Position numbers and translations under genes: made by a program. Under the pieces are notes generated by a model. It was not told the DNA's origin, searched no databases, and worked only from the letters and a program-made list of their open reading frames with translations. A DNA stretch of 64,000 nt from an uncultured bacterium. GTDB lineage: Bacteria; Bacillota; Clostridia; Lachnospirales; Lachnospiraceae. Below are positions 49,816-59,126 of this stretch, one piece after another; the first letter of the stretch is position 1, and each line of letters begins with the position of its first letter. The stretch covers positions 19,059-83,058 of the forward strand of contig CAJMQE010000005.1 in NCBI GenBank assembly GCA_905215405.1, in the 5' to 3' direction.

Positions 49816-49880
49816 CAGGGACTGACAAATAAAGATCCTGATCTAATTTTTTCTCAGATCATGGCTTGCTTTGTCACCCC
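49816..49880. terminator. long imperfect inverted repeat between convergent genes
   Basis: TGACAAATAAAGATCCTGATCT (49823-49844) pairs with AGATCATGGCTTGCTTTGTCA (49856-49876) around a T-rich loop. A T-rich tract follows on the plus strand after about 15 bases. It probably ends the HD-GYP transcript and perhaps also the opposite one. Confidence 0.5.
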
Positions 49881-49937
49881 CTGCTCTTCTTTTTTCTTTT
49901 TATTTTATTACAATTAAAATCTAACGATATCCTTTTT

Positions 49938-51116
49938 TTATAAGCTCTTCTTAATTATCTTTTCAATAAGAAAATCCACTACTTCTGGCAACCCGTTAAA
50001 ATCAACTCTTTTTACAAGCTTCTCTCCAAATACTTTTTCTACTTTAACAATTAATTCATCTGAATAAGTTAACACGCCATTTTCCACATTTTCTATTCCA
50101 TCATAATATATTGACTTTCTATTAGCAGTCCTCATCTCCTCTAGGCCAAATACTGAATCATCAATTTCTACGATCACGTTATCCTTTGTTCCATCTATCT
50201 TGACCGGATATCCACCAATTTCTCCAAATGCACCAGGCGACTCAAATATTCGCACATCCTTATTTCTTATTGCCTCAATAATTGAAAAAATAATATCATA
50301 ATTACTTGATGCATTCATCATATTCCGCTTTGCATCAACCGGCATTGGAATCTTACACGCTGCAAATATATCTTCCTGTGGTATATCCACTTTCTTACCA
50401 TCATACTCAATATACAGTAACTGCTCCATCTTCTCCGTTTGTCCTTCTTTGCTTATGACAACATCATGGAAATGACTTGTTGCCATTAAAACTTTAACAT
50501 TCCAGAAATCTTTGATATTAAGTTTCTCTGCAACCATGAACTTAATTCTTGGAAGCAGATGATTCAGATTACCACTACCAAAATCGGGATATGGAAGACC
50601 AGCAGACTTTAACCATGGATTTACCGCATCTGAATATGATGTATTAATAACAATAGCCTCACAACCAGCTATTTCATAAGCTTCCATAATATTTTTGATA
50701 TATTTTACAGCTAATGGCGTCCATATCCCATATGCCCTTACATTCTTCCAAGATATACTTCCATATTTCAGACCGCTGTATACACGACTTGTATTAACTA
50801 TAAAATCAGGGTCATGTCTTTTGATCACTTCAGAAACAACCGCAATATTATTAAAATCCACATCACTTTCTATTATAATATTGGTTTTGTTCAATTTTCT
50901 AATCAACGCCCCAACTCTGACAATATTAACATCTGACACAAGCTTTTCATACTCCCTGCCAACAACGACTACTTCCAGCTTATCATCATTTCTGCTCACG
51001 ATATAATCAAGAAGATATGTACCAACACTTCCCAATCCCATAATCATAATCTTTATCTTTTTATCTAACATTCTTGTTCTTAATTTATTTATCTTTTCAG
51101 TAGTTGTTATCATCAT
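49938..51116 (-). CDS. NAD(P)-binding Rossmann protein, dehydrogenase-like, unrecognised
   Basis: 392 residues. The N-terminus has KIKIMIMGLGSVGTYLLDYI, a dinucleotide-binding loop, and then VVVGREYEKL and PDFIVNTSRVYSGL. The C-terminal half has a long substrate-like domain (SPGAFGEIGGYPVKIDGT) that I cannot assign; saccharopine-dehydrogenase-like or semialdehyde-dehydrogenase-like folds are possible. It overlaps the nucleotidyltransferase gene by 4 bases and is the last of a four-gene unit, so it likely shares a sugar-nucleotide or polyol pathway with it. Confidence 0.55.
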   Translation of the reverse strand: MMITTTEKINKLRTRMLDKKIKIMIMGLGSVGTYLLDYIVSRNDDKLEVVVVGREYEKLVSDVNIVRVGALIRKLNKTNIIIESDVDFNNIAVVSEVIKRHDPDFIVNTSRVYSGLKYGSISWKNVRAYGIWTPLAVKYIKNIMEAYEIAGCEAIVINTSYSDAVNPWLKSAGLPYPDFGSGNLNHLLPRIKFMVAEKLNIKDFWNVKVLMATSHFHDVVISKEGQTEKMEQLLYIEYDGKKVDIPQEDIFAACKIPMPVDAKRNMMNASSNYDIIFSIIEAIRNKDVRIFESPGAFGEIGGYPVKIDGTKDNVIVEIDDSVFGLEEMRTANRKSIYYDGIENVENGVLTYSDELIVKVEKVFGEKLVKRVDFNGLPEVVDFLIEKIIKKSL

Positions 51117-51865
51117 CTTCTCCTTAATTGTGACTGCATAGTTCTGTAATCATCAATTGTATTACAATTTATCCAAGAATCAACTGTAACAATTTTACAA
51201 TCCTCATATTTGATATTCCCATAATACATCTGTATCACTTCAAGATTCGTACCCCTTAATTGTTCAGCAGTAAGTTCATCATTCAATTTCTTAATTCTTT
51301 TAGCATCTTTAAACTTCCATATCTGTGCCGAATTGAATACTGCAAGAACTGGTCTCTCAATCAAAAGTGCCCCATGTGCAACATTATATAAATAGTGTAT
51401 ATACCCATCTGTATCAACATACAAAACAACGGCTTTATCCGCAAAAATTGGCTCCCGGTTTATCGTTATCACATCTTCATCCATTTTAGCGAGCTTTTCT
51501 ATCACGTTCTCTGCTGTATACAAATCCCCTTCCGCAAATACGATTTCATCAGAATACTGATCTAGTGCTTTAATCCCCAAATACAGGCTATAGCCCGAAC
51601 CATATTCTGAATATTTATCATTATATACAAGCTTAATTCTGGCATTATATTCTTTTAGTTCCTGGTACACATATGCCTCTAATTCCTGATATCTGTAACC
51701 ACCAACGATAATGATCTCATGATAACTATCCGCTCTTGAAACCATTTGATATAATAAGCTTTCCTTATAATCATTCTCATAATATAAACATTTTAATTTT
51801 TGCTCTTTTAAGTCCCTGTTAAACCTCGTTGATAACCCTGCAACAGTAATGATTAGACTCTTCAT
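51113..51865 (-). CDS. LicC-like sugar/polyol-phosphate nucleotidyltransferase
   Basis: 250 residues from the ATG at 51865 behind GGGAGGT; a start four codons upstream is less well placed. The signature VAGLSTRFNRDLKEQKLKCL is the nucleotide-binding loop of NTP transferases; EIIIVGGYRYQEL and FAEGDLYTAENVI fit the LicC/CTP-transferase group rather than glucose-1-phosphate enzymes. It would activate a phosphorylated substrate as a CDP (or other NDP) form. It lies between an SDR epimerase and a Rossmann protein. Confidence 0.7.
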   Translation of the reverse strand: MKSLIITVAGLSTRFNRDLKEQKLKCLYYENDYKESLLYQMVSRADSYHEIIIVGGYRYQELEAYVYQELKEYNARIKLVYNDKYSEYGSGYSLYLGIKALDQYSDEIVFAEGDLYTAENVIEKLAKMDEDVITINREPIFADKAVVLYVDTDGYIHYLYNVAHGALLIERPVLAVFNSAQIWKFKDAKRIKKLNDELTAEQLRGTNLEVIQMYYGNIKYEDCKIVTVDSWINCNTIDDYRTMQSQLRRR

Positions 51866-51885
51866 CCTACCTCCCATACAACAAT

Positions 51886-52899
51886 CTACGACTGCTGACT
51901 CTTCTTAAGTTTTTCCACGCACATTTCGATGCCTTCTTCAAGCGTGACCACAGGTGTCCATCCAGCCCTTTCCTTAATCTTATCAATATTAAGATACCTT
52001 CTTTGAGGATCAGACTTTCTATAACCATTAAATACGATTTCCACATCATCATAACCAAGCTTACGTCCACATAACTTAACCAGATCTATAATTGATATTT
52101 CCTCATCAGTTGCAACGTTATATACTGTACCATCCAAAGCCTTTTTACCAGTAGCAATGAGTTTGAGCACAGCCCTGCAACTATCAATGTTATGGAGAAA
52201 TGTCCTTTTGTTCTTCTTGGAATTTTCTAAAAGTACAACTTTACCAGTATCATTTATACTAATCAGAATATGTGGAATAATATGTTTTGGAACCAACTCA
52301 TCTCTGCTATATACATTTGCAAATCTAAGAGAACATCCCATAATTTTTCCCGCATCAACTGCATCTTTCATAAAAAATTCTGTCATTAATTTTCCAGTTG
52401 CATAACTTGTTCTCTGACTATGTTCACAGGTTGCAAGATGAATATAATCATCTTCTTTGACCCCATTCTCACTCCATGAATTCATAGAATATACTTCCGA
52501 TGTAGAACAATTTATAAATGCATAGGCTCCAACTCTTATTGCTTGCTCAAGAAATGACTTCATTCCTAATACATTTGTTTCAAAAGTAGCATCAACCTTA
52601 TAAAAATATTCGGTATGCACAACTGCTGCACAATTAATGTATATTACTTTATCAAACTGTGCCTTTATACGATTCACATATTCTTCTACTTGAACCATCT
52701 GCTTCTCATTATTCAGATCATACTCAAAAAAATGCATGCGACTATTATTAAGGGTATCAGCAATCGTATTAATCGATGAACAGAAAAAATTATCAAATCC
52801 AATAATCTCACTTGTATCCTGTTCACTTATAATCTGACGCGATAACTCATTACCTGTCATACCTGTTATTCCACTAATTACATATAAATTATTATTCAT
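51886..52899 (-). CDS. NAD-dependent sugar epimerase/dehydratase (extended SDR)
   Basis: 337 residues. The glycine motif is atypical: VISGITGMTGNEL (GxxGxxG). Further SDR segments are YINCAAVVH, FINCSTSEVYSMNSW, TSYATGKLMTEFF with the Tyr-x3-Lys catalytic pair, and LRFANVYSRDELVP. The C-terminal part has YNVATDEEISIIDLVKLCG. It works on an NDP-sugar, but the reaction cannot be told. It is 20 bases before the nucleotidyltransferase gene. Confidence 0.8.
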   Translation of the reverse strand: MNNNLYVISGITGMTGNELSRQIISEQDTSEIIGFDNFFCSSINTIADTLNNSRMHFFEYDLNNEKQMVQVEEYVNRIKAQFDKVIYINCAAVVHTEYFYKVDATFETNVLGMKSFLEQAIRVGAYAFINCSTSEVYSMNSWSENGVKEDDYIHLATCEHSQRTSYATGKLMTEFFMKDAVDAGKIMGCSLRFANVYSRDELVPKHIIPHILISINDTGKVVLLENSKKNKRTFLHNIDSCRAVLKLIATGKKALDGTVYNVATDEEISIIDLVKLCGRKLGYDDVEIVFNGYRKSDPQRRYLNIDKIKERAGWTPVVTLEEGIEMCVEKLKKSQQS

Positions 52900-53011
52900 A
52901 TCATTCTTTTATGGTGTTTACCGAAACTAAACAACATAATTTTCCTTTCGTTTTCTTTATCTATGATTATTTTCTCTTATTTAGGTTTTCTTAATGGATA
53001 ATTTTAAGTTT

Positions 53012-53734
53012 TTATATTCCTGTATACAATCTATCTTTATAAAATATATCAACATCCGAACCATTATAAAGTGATTGTTCATATGCAATATTATACGCAA
53101 CAGATTCTAAACATCTTCTCCCATCTCCTATAACTGCATATTGTGCTCTATTATTGATATTTCGCGGTTGCCCTACCGATCCCGGGTTCATAAATATAGT
53201 TTTCTTTTTATTCCTTGTAATTGAATTTTCACACTTATAATATTTCTCAAATATATGTGGCAAATGACTATGTCCCGAAATCACCAGATCATAATCACAA
53301 TATTCTACACAATCATCCTCCATCTTAATCGCCTTCCACATAGGATCATTCATACATCCATGTACCACCAGTGTTCTGAGCCCATTGATCATCAGTTCCT
53401 GCATTCCTTTGGGATTCATTTTCTTCAATATATAATTTCTCGTTGCTATCGTAAGACATTTTCCTGTATGAATAGCACATTCTCTTCCTCTTTCACTGGA
53501 AAATCTATCATATACTTCGTTCATAATAGAATCTTCATGATTCCCATAAATATTACACAGAATGGGAATCTCCAATGTATCCATATACTCTATCACTTCA
53601 TTGGATCGCATACCATAATCTATCAGATCACCAACACATATTATAGAATCTATATTATATTTATCCTTTGCATCTTTTATAACTGCCTTTAATGCAGATA
53701 AGTTGCCATGTATATCAGACATAATAAGAATCAT
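53012..53734 (-). CDS. calcineurin-like metallophosphoesterase (YfcE/MJ0936-like)
   Basis: 240 residues. Metal motifs in order are MSDIHGN, GDLIDYG, CNIYGNHED and ISGHSHLPH, followed by FMNPGSVGQPR, the standard YfcE-like set. It is the first gene of a unit that continues with the SDR and nucleotidyltransferase genes 112 bases later, so it may remove phosphate from a pathway intermediate. AAAGGGAT precedes the ATG. Confidence 0.82.
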   Translation of the reverse strand: MILIMSDIHGNLSALKAVIKDAKDKYNIDSIICVGDLIDYGMRSNEVIEYMDTLEIPILCNIYGNHEDSIMNEVYDRFSSERGRECAIHTGKCLTIATRNYILKKMNPKGMQELMINGLRTLVVHGCMNDPMWKAIKMEDDCVEYCDYDLVISGHSHLPHIFEKYYKCENSITRNKKKTIFMNPGSVGQPRNINNRAQYAVIGDGRRCLESVAYNIAYEQSLYNGSDVDIFYKDRLYTGI

Positions 53735-53829
53735 CTATTATCCCTTTCTTCTGTACTTTTTAGCATGATAACGGTGTTTGTAATTTTACAATTTTTCTTA
53801 TTTATAAAAATTTTTTTTAGCGTTTTTAT

Positions 53830-53858
53830 ATTGTATTATCCATATTATTATATGTCAA
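53830..53858 (-). promoter_or_regulatory. strong sigma-A promoter of the four-gene sugar cluster
   Basis: On the minus strand a perfect TTGACA (53853-53858), 17 bases, and TACAAT (53830-53835). The leader is ~90 bases. Confidence 0.8.
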
Positions 53859-53930
53859 TAATATAAAACAACTGGAATACAAAGCCAATATATCGACGTA
53901 GAGAAATAAATCTAGATCTAGTTCAGTTGC

Positions 53931-54018
53931 AAAAAAAGGCTGTCACGCTTATGATCCAGCGTGTGCTAGTAAATAAATACTTACTTCACTGCTGATCTCG
54001 GTGTGACAGTCTCTTTTT
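53931..54018 (-). terminator. terminator of spoIIID
   Basis: AAAAAAGGCTGTCAC (53932-53946) pairs with GTGACAGTCTCTTTTT (54003-54018), with an inner hairpin CACGCT/AGCGTG. On the minus strand it ends in GTGACAGCCTTTTTTTG. Confidence 0.75.
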
Positions 54019-54056
54019 CATTGTATCTTTACCTGTTCTTACCTAACTGTTGTTTT

Positions 54057-54335
54057 TTACTTTTCACTTTTCAATTCATTAATGTATCTCTGATGAAGAT
54101 ATTTTTCCCTTGTTGCCAACCCGCCTCTGATGTGCCTCTCTTTTTTGTTAATTTCAAGGACAACCCTGGCCTTCGTTGCCAGATCCGGGTTAATTGACGA
54201 CAAACGCGTTGTGACATCTTTATGTACTGTTGATTTACTGATCCCAAACTGCTTTGCTGTCTGGCGCACGGTTGCGTTGTTATCGATAATATAATGGGCC
54301 ACTTCTACGGCTCTTTCTTCAATATATCCTTTCAC
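54057..54335 (-). CDS. spoIIID: stage III sporulation transcriptional regulator SpoIIID
   Basis: 92 residues, full length. SpoIIID controls many mother-cell genes during endospore formation. The helix-turn-helix is ATVRQTAKQFGISKSTVHKD, and the basic C-terminus GGLATREKYLHQRY is typical. The start is GTG at 54335 with AGGGGA upstream. Presence points to an organism able to sporulate, or descended from one. In B. subtilis it lies next to mbl-flhO-flhP; here ~8.4 kb intervene. Confidence 0.95.
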   Translation of the reverse strand: MKGYIEERAVEVAHYIIDNNATVRQTAKQFGISKSTVHKDVTTRLSSINPDLATKARVVLEINKKERHIRGGLATREKYLHQRYINELKSEK

Positions 54336-54433
54336 AAAAATCCCCTACATACTTGTTTATACATACTATTCGCAGGGTCAATATTTTATGCTAGTCAACA
54401 CGATGAAAAAGCTTTGTTCCACTATCCCAACAC

Positions 54434-56227
54434 TTATGCCGTGAGTTTTTCGATCAGTACCTCTCCGATCAGACGGGAGGCAATTGTAATCATGCTAATA
54501 TCAAATTCCGACCACTTGCGTGACCGATTAAATACATCATAGGTGATAAATACAGCCGGCTTTCCTTCCTGATTCAGCAGAAAATGAATAAATTCTGCCG
54601 TTTCCTGTTTTGCCAGAGCCTGATACAGTTTTGGATAATCCATCTCTAATTTATGAATGTTCGTCAGACTATAAACCTGATTGGAGTTGAACTTCTCCAG
54701 GTATTTATCCGTCAGGTACCCAAATATTTGGATCTGATTACTGTATTTTCCAGTTGTATACAAAATTCTTGGTGCATCTCCGGCATAGACCGTCACACCA
54801 TCAATATCAAAATATTTTCTAAGTAGCTCCAGTACTTCTGGAACTGCGGCTGCTCTGTTGCTGTTGAGTCTGGATACGATCTCGCTGATCACTCCGGTTC
54901 GTTTTGTATTATCAACGACTGCACTGACACCGATCACCCTGTCATTATCATCCAGCTGCTCAATTGCGCCATGCTTTTTCTCATCATAGATAATAAAACG
55001 GTTCTTTCCCTTTGCCTTCGCAATATACAGTGATTTATCAGCCTTTTTAAAAAGTTCCTCATATGTTCTTCCATCCTCCGGATATTTTGCAATTCCCATG
55101 GACGTCGTTACCTGAAGACCACTCATTTCTTTCTGATAGATCCAGCGCAAATGCTTACAGATTGTCTTTAAAATAATTCTCAGCGCTGCTTCTGATTCGA
55201 CATTTTCCAATACGAGAAAGAATTCATCTCCTCCAAATCTTCCGGCCGTACAACGTGTACGGGCAACACTTCGTATAATCTCAGCCACTTTCGACAATAC
55301 ACAGTCTCCCTGCATATGACCAAACGTGTCATTTATTTTCTTAAAATCATCAATATCCATTATAATAATGTACATTGGACTTTTCTTTTCGATTTTTTCT
55401 ATTACAAATTCATTGATCGCCCTTTTATTAAGAAGCCCTGTTCCCACATCCCTTGCGGCTTCCGTAAAATAATATGCTTCTTTCTTTTTGACTGTTCCAG
55501 TCGGTCTTAAGATTCCTGCGACCATACTTTTCTGATCATTTTCATACATGGTACTTCCATGAACTTCGAACTTCTGATCCGACAGGTTTCGATTAAAAAC
55601 AGCTGCGGACAATGTCAGTTCAAAGGAATCTGAAGCAGTTCGTAGCTCATTGCAAAATGTATTGTATGCAACGATCTCTTCAAATCGAAGATCTTCTCTT
55701 TTATTGACTTCCTTCTGAAACTCTTTCAGTTTCCCTTTTAGCACAGGGAAGCTCTTTGTCTTAAGGTATCGATAGATCTCAAATATACCGGTCTTAAAGT
55801 CATACTCAAAAAAAAGCATAGAACTAAGTCCGAGAAATTCACGGTACTTTTTGATATTTCTGCACTGTTTGTCGTACTTTTGCCTGATTTCCATAATATC
55901 GTTGAACTCTATGGTCACAAAACGAAAACCATCCTGTTCAATCTCATCATACTGCAGCACCATATACAGACAGCGATACATGCCATTCCAACATCTTACC
56001 CTGACCGTTAGAGCCTGCGGTTCTGTCGGAAGTGTCTCAAGTGCATCCATGAATTCTTCCCGGTCATCCGGGTGCACATTGGCATAGAAAGGATAACAGG
56101 AATTTTTCCCCAGAAATGTATACGCGCACTCATCTCCAAAAGCTATGTACCACCCTTTTTTCAAGGTAATGGTACCACGATACACCTTATTTCCGTCATC
56201 CACGCTCTGATACTTTGTAATATTCAT
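54434..56227 (-). CDS. diguanylate cyclase: PAS-like, GGDEF and GAF-like domains
   Basis: 597 residues from the ATG at 56227 (GGGGGAATT upstream; a GTG further out lacks a site). Residues ~20-130 look PAS-like (HPDDREEFMDAL). The GGDEF domain is ~260-420: IIIMDIDDFKKINDTFGHMQ, then GRFGGDEFFLVLE with an intact active site, and KADKSLYIAKAKGKNRF. The C-terminal ~150 residues look GAF-like. It should make c-di-GMP in the cytoplasm and sense ligands through either end domain. No membrane segment. Confidence 0.85.
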   Translation of the reverse strand: MNITKYQSVDDGNKVYRGTITLKKGWYIAFGDECAYTFLGKNSCYPFYANVHPDDREEFMDALETLPTEPQALTVRVRCWNGMYRCLYMVLQYDEIEQDGFRFVTIEFNDIMEIRQKYDKQCRNIKKYREFLGLSSMLFFEYDFKTGIFEIYRYLKTKSFPVLKGKLKEFQKEVNKREDLRFEEIVAYNTFCNELRTASDSFELTLSAAVFNRNLSDQKFEVHGSTMYENDQKSMVAGILRPTGTVKKKEAYYFTEAARDVGTGLLNKRAINEFVIEKIEKKSPMYIIIMDIDDFKKINDTFGHMQGDCVLSKVAEIIRSVARTRCTAGRFGGDEFFLVLENVESEAALRIILKTICKHLRWIYQKEMSGLQVTTSMGIAKYPEDGRTYEELFKKADKSLYIAKAKGKNRFIIYDEKKHGAIEQLDDNDRVIGVSAVVDNTKRTGVISEIVSRLNSNRAAAVPEVLELLRKYFDIDGVTVYAGDAPRILYTTGKYSNQIQIFGYLTDKYLEKFNSNQVYSLTNIHKLEMDYPKLYQALAKQETAEFIHFLLNQEGKPAVFITYDVFNRSRKWSEFDISMITIASRLIGEVLIEKLTA

Positions 56228-56301
56228 TTTGTAATTCCCCCGTAATATTAACTGATAAATCAAAGGTTTTCTTTCAAACGTATCCACATTATAGTACTTA
56301 A

Positions 56302-56330
56302 GTATTATATTATCAAGAAAATTATGTCAA
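56302..56330 (-). promoter_or_regulatory. sigma-A promoter of the GGDEF gene
   Basis: On the minus strand TTGACA (56325-56330), 17 bases, and TAATAC (56302-56307); a TATAAT with a 15-base spacer overlaps. Start near 56295. Confidence 0.55.
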
Positions 56331-56402
56331 AAAATGTAGTCTAACCCAATATTTTTACAACAAATATATTATAAATTGCGAAATGCAATGTTTTACTTGT
56401 AT

Positions 56403-56462
56403 AAAAAAATCCGGTAAAACTGTCATCTGCTTTCGCAAATGTTTCGTCTACCGGATTTTTTT
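56403..56462 (-). terminator. terminator after the trigger-factor-like lipoprotein gene
   Basis: AAAAAAATCCGGTA (56403-56416) pairs with TACCGGATTTTTTT (56449-56462) across a ~32-base loop. T7 on both strands makes it potentially bidirectional. Confidence 0.8.
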
Positions 56463-56549
56463 GCATTCCCACAACTGCGCAGGAACATTTCTCTATGTGT
56501 TATTTATTAACTGTCTTATCTGTCTTACGACACTGACTATTCTACTATT

Positions 56550-57719
56550 TTACTGTTCTACTGCATTTTCACCAAGGAAATTCAGAACTTTTGTAGAAAG
56601 TACGGAGTAACCAACTTCCTGGTTAACTTCGTTACCATACTCGCTGAGAATATCATCATAAGAATCATAACCGTACTGAGAAGCCCAGCTTGCGCCTTCT
56701 GTTGCAACTTCATCATCAGTTACTGTGATATTTTCCTGTTTTGCGATCATAGTCAGGATCATCTTTTCATCAAGATAGCTCTTTGCTAATTCATTAGCCT
56801 GTTCAAGGAATTCATCTTCTGAATTGAATCCGTATACCTGGGAAAGATAAGAATCAAAATCAGAAATTCCATAATAAGAACCATATGCAGCGTATTCACT
56901 CTGAATATTGCTGTTAATTGTATCTACCAGGCTCTGTACCTCAGAATCAATATAACCACTTACTGAACAATTTGAAGAAACAGCAGTCCATACAGCATTA
57001 TTTCTGTTTGTTTCAAATGTTGTCTGTGCCTGATCCTGCAGATACTGTTTTGCAAATGTATTGAAATCAGCTACAGTTGTTGCATCACTGTTGTACTGGC
57101 TTGCAACTGACTGAACAAATTCATCATTATATTCAGGAAGTGTGCTCTGATTGATTGCTGTAACAGTTACTCTGAAAATAACGTCTTTACCAGCAAGATC
57201 ACTGCTTGAGTAATCAGATGGGAATGTACATGGAATATCATATTCCTTACCAACTTCAAGACCGATCAGTCCCTGATCAAGATCTGTTATGAATTTACCT
57301 GATCCTACTGTATAAGAAGCATCAGTTGCTGTACCACCTGAGAAAGCAACACCATCAAGAAGACCACTGTAATCAAGGACAATAGAATCACCTGATTTTG
57401 TAGTACCTTCTGTTACTTTTTCTGTTGTAGCATTATTCTGTAAAAGTGACTGGATGAAATCATCAACATCAGAATCTGTTACGTCTAATGTAGAACGGTC
57501 TACCGTAATACCTACTCCTTTGTATTCTCCCAGTGTTACATACTGTGCATAATTATCCTGATCTGTAGCAAGCTGAGATGCATAGCTTGTAATATCACTT
57601 GTAGCAGTTGCAGCTGTTGTTGTATCGGTAGTAGATGAATCAGAAGATGTTTTACCACATGCAGTTACAGACAGAACCATTGTCGCAACTAACATCGCAC
57701 TTAATAATTTCTTTTTCAT
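56550..57719 (-). CDS. secreted trigger-factor-like peptidyl-prolyl isomerase lipoprotein
   Basis: 389 residues. The signal peptide KKKLLSAMLVATMVLSVTAC ends in a lipobox (SVTAC, Cys21), so it is anchored outside the cell. A Ser/Thr-rich linker follows. Residues ~105-200 are an FKBP-like domain (GDSIVLDYSGLLDGVAFSGG, FITDLDQGLIGLEVG), and the rest matches the C-terminal chaperone arms of trigger factor (LPEYNDEFVQS). The ribosome-binding N-domain is missing. It would fold exported proteins near the membrane; PrsA is the functional analogue. Flanked by its own terminator. Confidence 0.82.
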   Translation of the reverse strand: MKKKLLSAMLVATMVLSVTACGKTSSDSSTTDTTTAATATSDITSYASQLATDQDNYAQYVTLGEYKGVGITVDRSTLDVTDSDVDDFIQSLLQNNATTEKVTEGTTKSGDSIVLDYSGLLDGVAFSGGTATDASYTVGSGKFITDLDQGLIGLEVGKEYDIPCTFPSDYSSSDLAGKDVIFRVTVTAINQSTLPEYNDEFVQSVASQYNSDATTVADFNTFAKQYLQDQAQTTFETNRNNAVWTAVSSNCSVSGYIDSEVQSLVDTINSNIQSEYAAYGSYYGISDFDSYLSQVYGFNSEDEFLEQANELAKSYLDEKMILTMIAKQENITVTDDEVATEGASWASQYGYDSYDDILSEYGNEVNQEVGYSVLSTKVLNFLGENAVEQ

Positions 57720-57967
57720 TTTTTAGATCCTTTCATATTTGAATTTAGATTGATTAATTGTAAGCAGTCAATATAAATGACCCATTCATTTGTGCATGCT
57801 TCAATGGACATGCACGACTATACTGTTATAACATATTTTGATTAAAAATTAAAGGTATTCAAGCTAATTCACACTTTTTTCATTTTTAAAAGTATACATG
57901 GATTTTTAATCATGTTACAATAAAAATCGTCAGAAATATTATGTCAGAATAAGTCGAGGAATAAAAA

Positions 57968-59059
57968 ATGAAAGATAGAAAAAGAAACCCGAAAATGACG
58001 ACACCATTTCGTACGATCACCTCTAAGAACAGAAGACATTCTTTGCTCTACAAATATCTCTGTCCTGTGATCTGCATGATGTTCGTATTTCTTACCATGT
58101 GTACGCTGACCGGATGTCAAAAAAATACAGATCCGGTTACAGTCACCGGATTCAAGCTAAATACCTATGTTGCTATCAGTGCATATGATTCCACAGATAA
58201 AGCACTGCTTCAGGAGTGTCTGGATCTCGCTGATCACTACGAGGATATGTTTTCAAGAACAAAAGAGACCAGTCTGCTTTCACAGATCAATCGACAGGAA
58301 TTACATGTTATTCCTGAGGAACTTGCAGAACTGATCCAGTACGGTATCGACTATGCCACACTCTCCAATGGATCTTTTGATCTGACCATCGGTAGTGTTT
58401 CCTCTTTGTGGGATTTCACTTCAGATGATCCACAAGTCCCGGATCAACAGGAAATCGCCTCTGCTCTGTCCGCTGTCAGTTATAAAAATATAGAACTGAC
58501 ACCACTCAATGATGGAACCGGCAATTACAATATTTCGATGCCACAGGGAACCATGATCGATCTTGGTGCAATTGCAAAAGGATATATTGCAGATAAGATG
58601 AAAGAATTTCTTCTTTCTAATAATGTAAAAAGTGCTGTCATCAATCTCGGTGGAAATGTTCTATGTGTCGGCAATAAACCTGGAAACAGTGCCTTTCATA
58701 TCGGTGTCAAAAAGCCATTTACAGAATCCGGAGAAGTTCTTGCTACAATTAAAGATACTGACAAATCGATTGTTTCATCCGGTACCTACGAACGCTGTTT
58801 TACAAAAGATGGACAATTCTATCATCATATTTTAAATCCAGAGACCGGATACCCCTATGATAATGGTCTGACCTCTGTCACGATCATCTCAGATGCATCT
58901 GTGACCGGTGACTGTCTGAGCACTACCTGCTTCACACTCGGCCTGGATGATGGTATGAAACTGATCGAATCGACCGATGGCGTAGAAGCTATCTTTGTGA
59001 CATCCGATGGAGCACTTCACTACTCCAGTGGAGCCTCACAGTATCTGATCACTGAATAA
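57968..59059 (+). CDS. apbE: FAD:protein FMN transferase, lipoprotein
   Basis: 363 residues. ApbE transfers FMN from FAD to Thr of target proteins such as Rnf/Nqr subunits or flavin-carrying extracellular reductases. A long basic N-region, a hydrophobic segment and the lipobox LTGC (Cys ~50) anchor it outside. Family motifs are MIDLGAIAKGYIAD, AVINLGGNVLC and HHILNPETGYP. GAGGAATAA precedes the ATG. An extended -10 TGTTACAAT lies ~35 bases upstream. Confidence 0.9.
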   Translation: MKDRKRNPKMTTPFRTITSKNRRHSLLYKYLCPVICMMFVFLTMCTLTGCQKNTDPVTVTGFKLNTYVAISAYDSTDKALLQECLDLADHYEDMFSRTKETSLLSQINRQELHVIPEELAELIQYGIDYATLSNGSFDLTIGSVSSLWDFTSDDPQVPDQQEIASALSAVSYKNIELTPLNDGTGNYNISMPQGTMIDLGAIAKGYIADKMKEFLLSNNVKSAVINLGGNVLCVGNKPGNSAFHIGVKKPFTESGEVLATIKDTDKSIVSSGTYERCFTKDGQFYHHILNPETGYPYDNGLTSVTIISDASVTGDCLSTTCFTLGLDDGMKLIESTDGVEAIFVTSDGALHYSSGASQYLITE

Positions 59060-59126
59060 ATATCGCTTTATAAACGAACGATACTATTATATAATTTAGC
59101 CATACTCACAACAGAAAGGATTACTT

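Larger units (their letters stand above)
53735..54056. other. 322-base gap between spoIIID and the metallophosphoesterase
   Basis: It holds the spoIIID terminator (53931-54018) and the promoter of the four-gene unit (53830-53858). Nothing else is seen. The DNA is very AT-rich. Confidence 0.7.
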
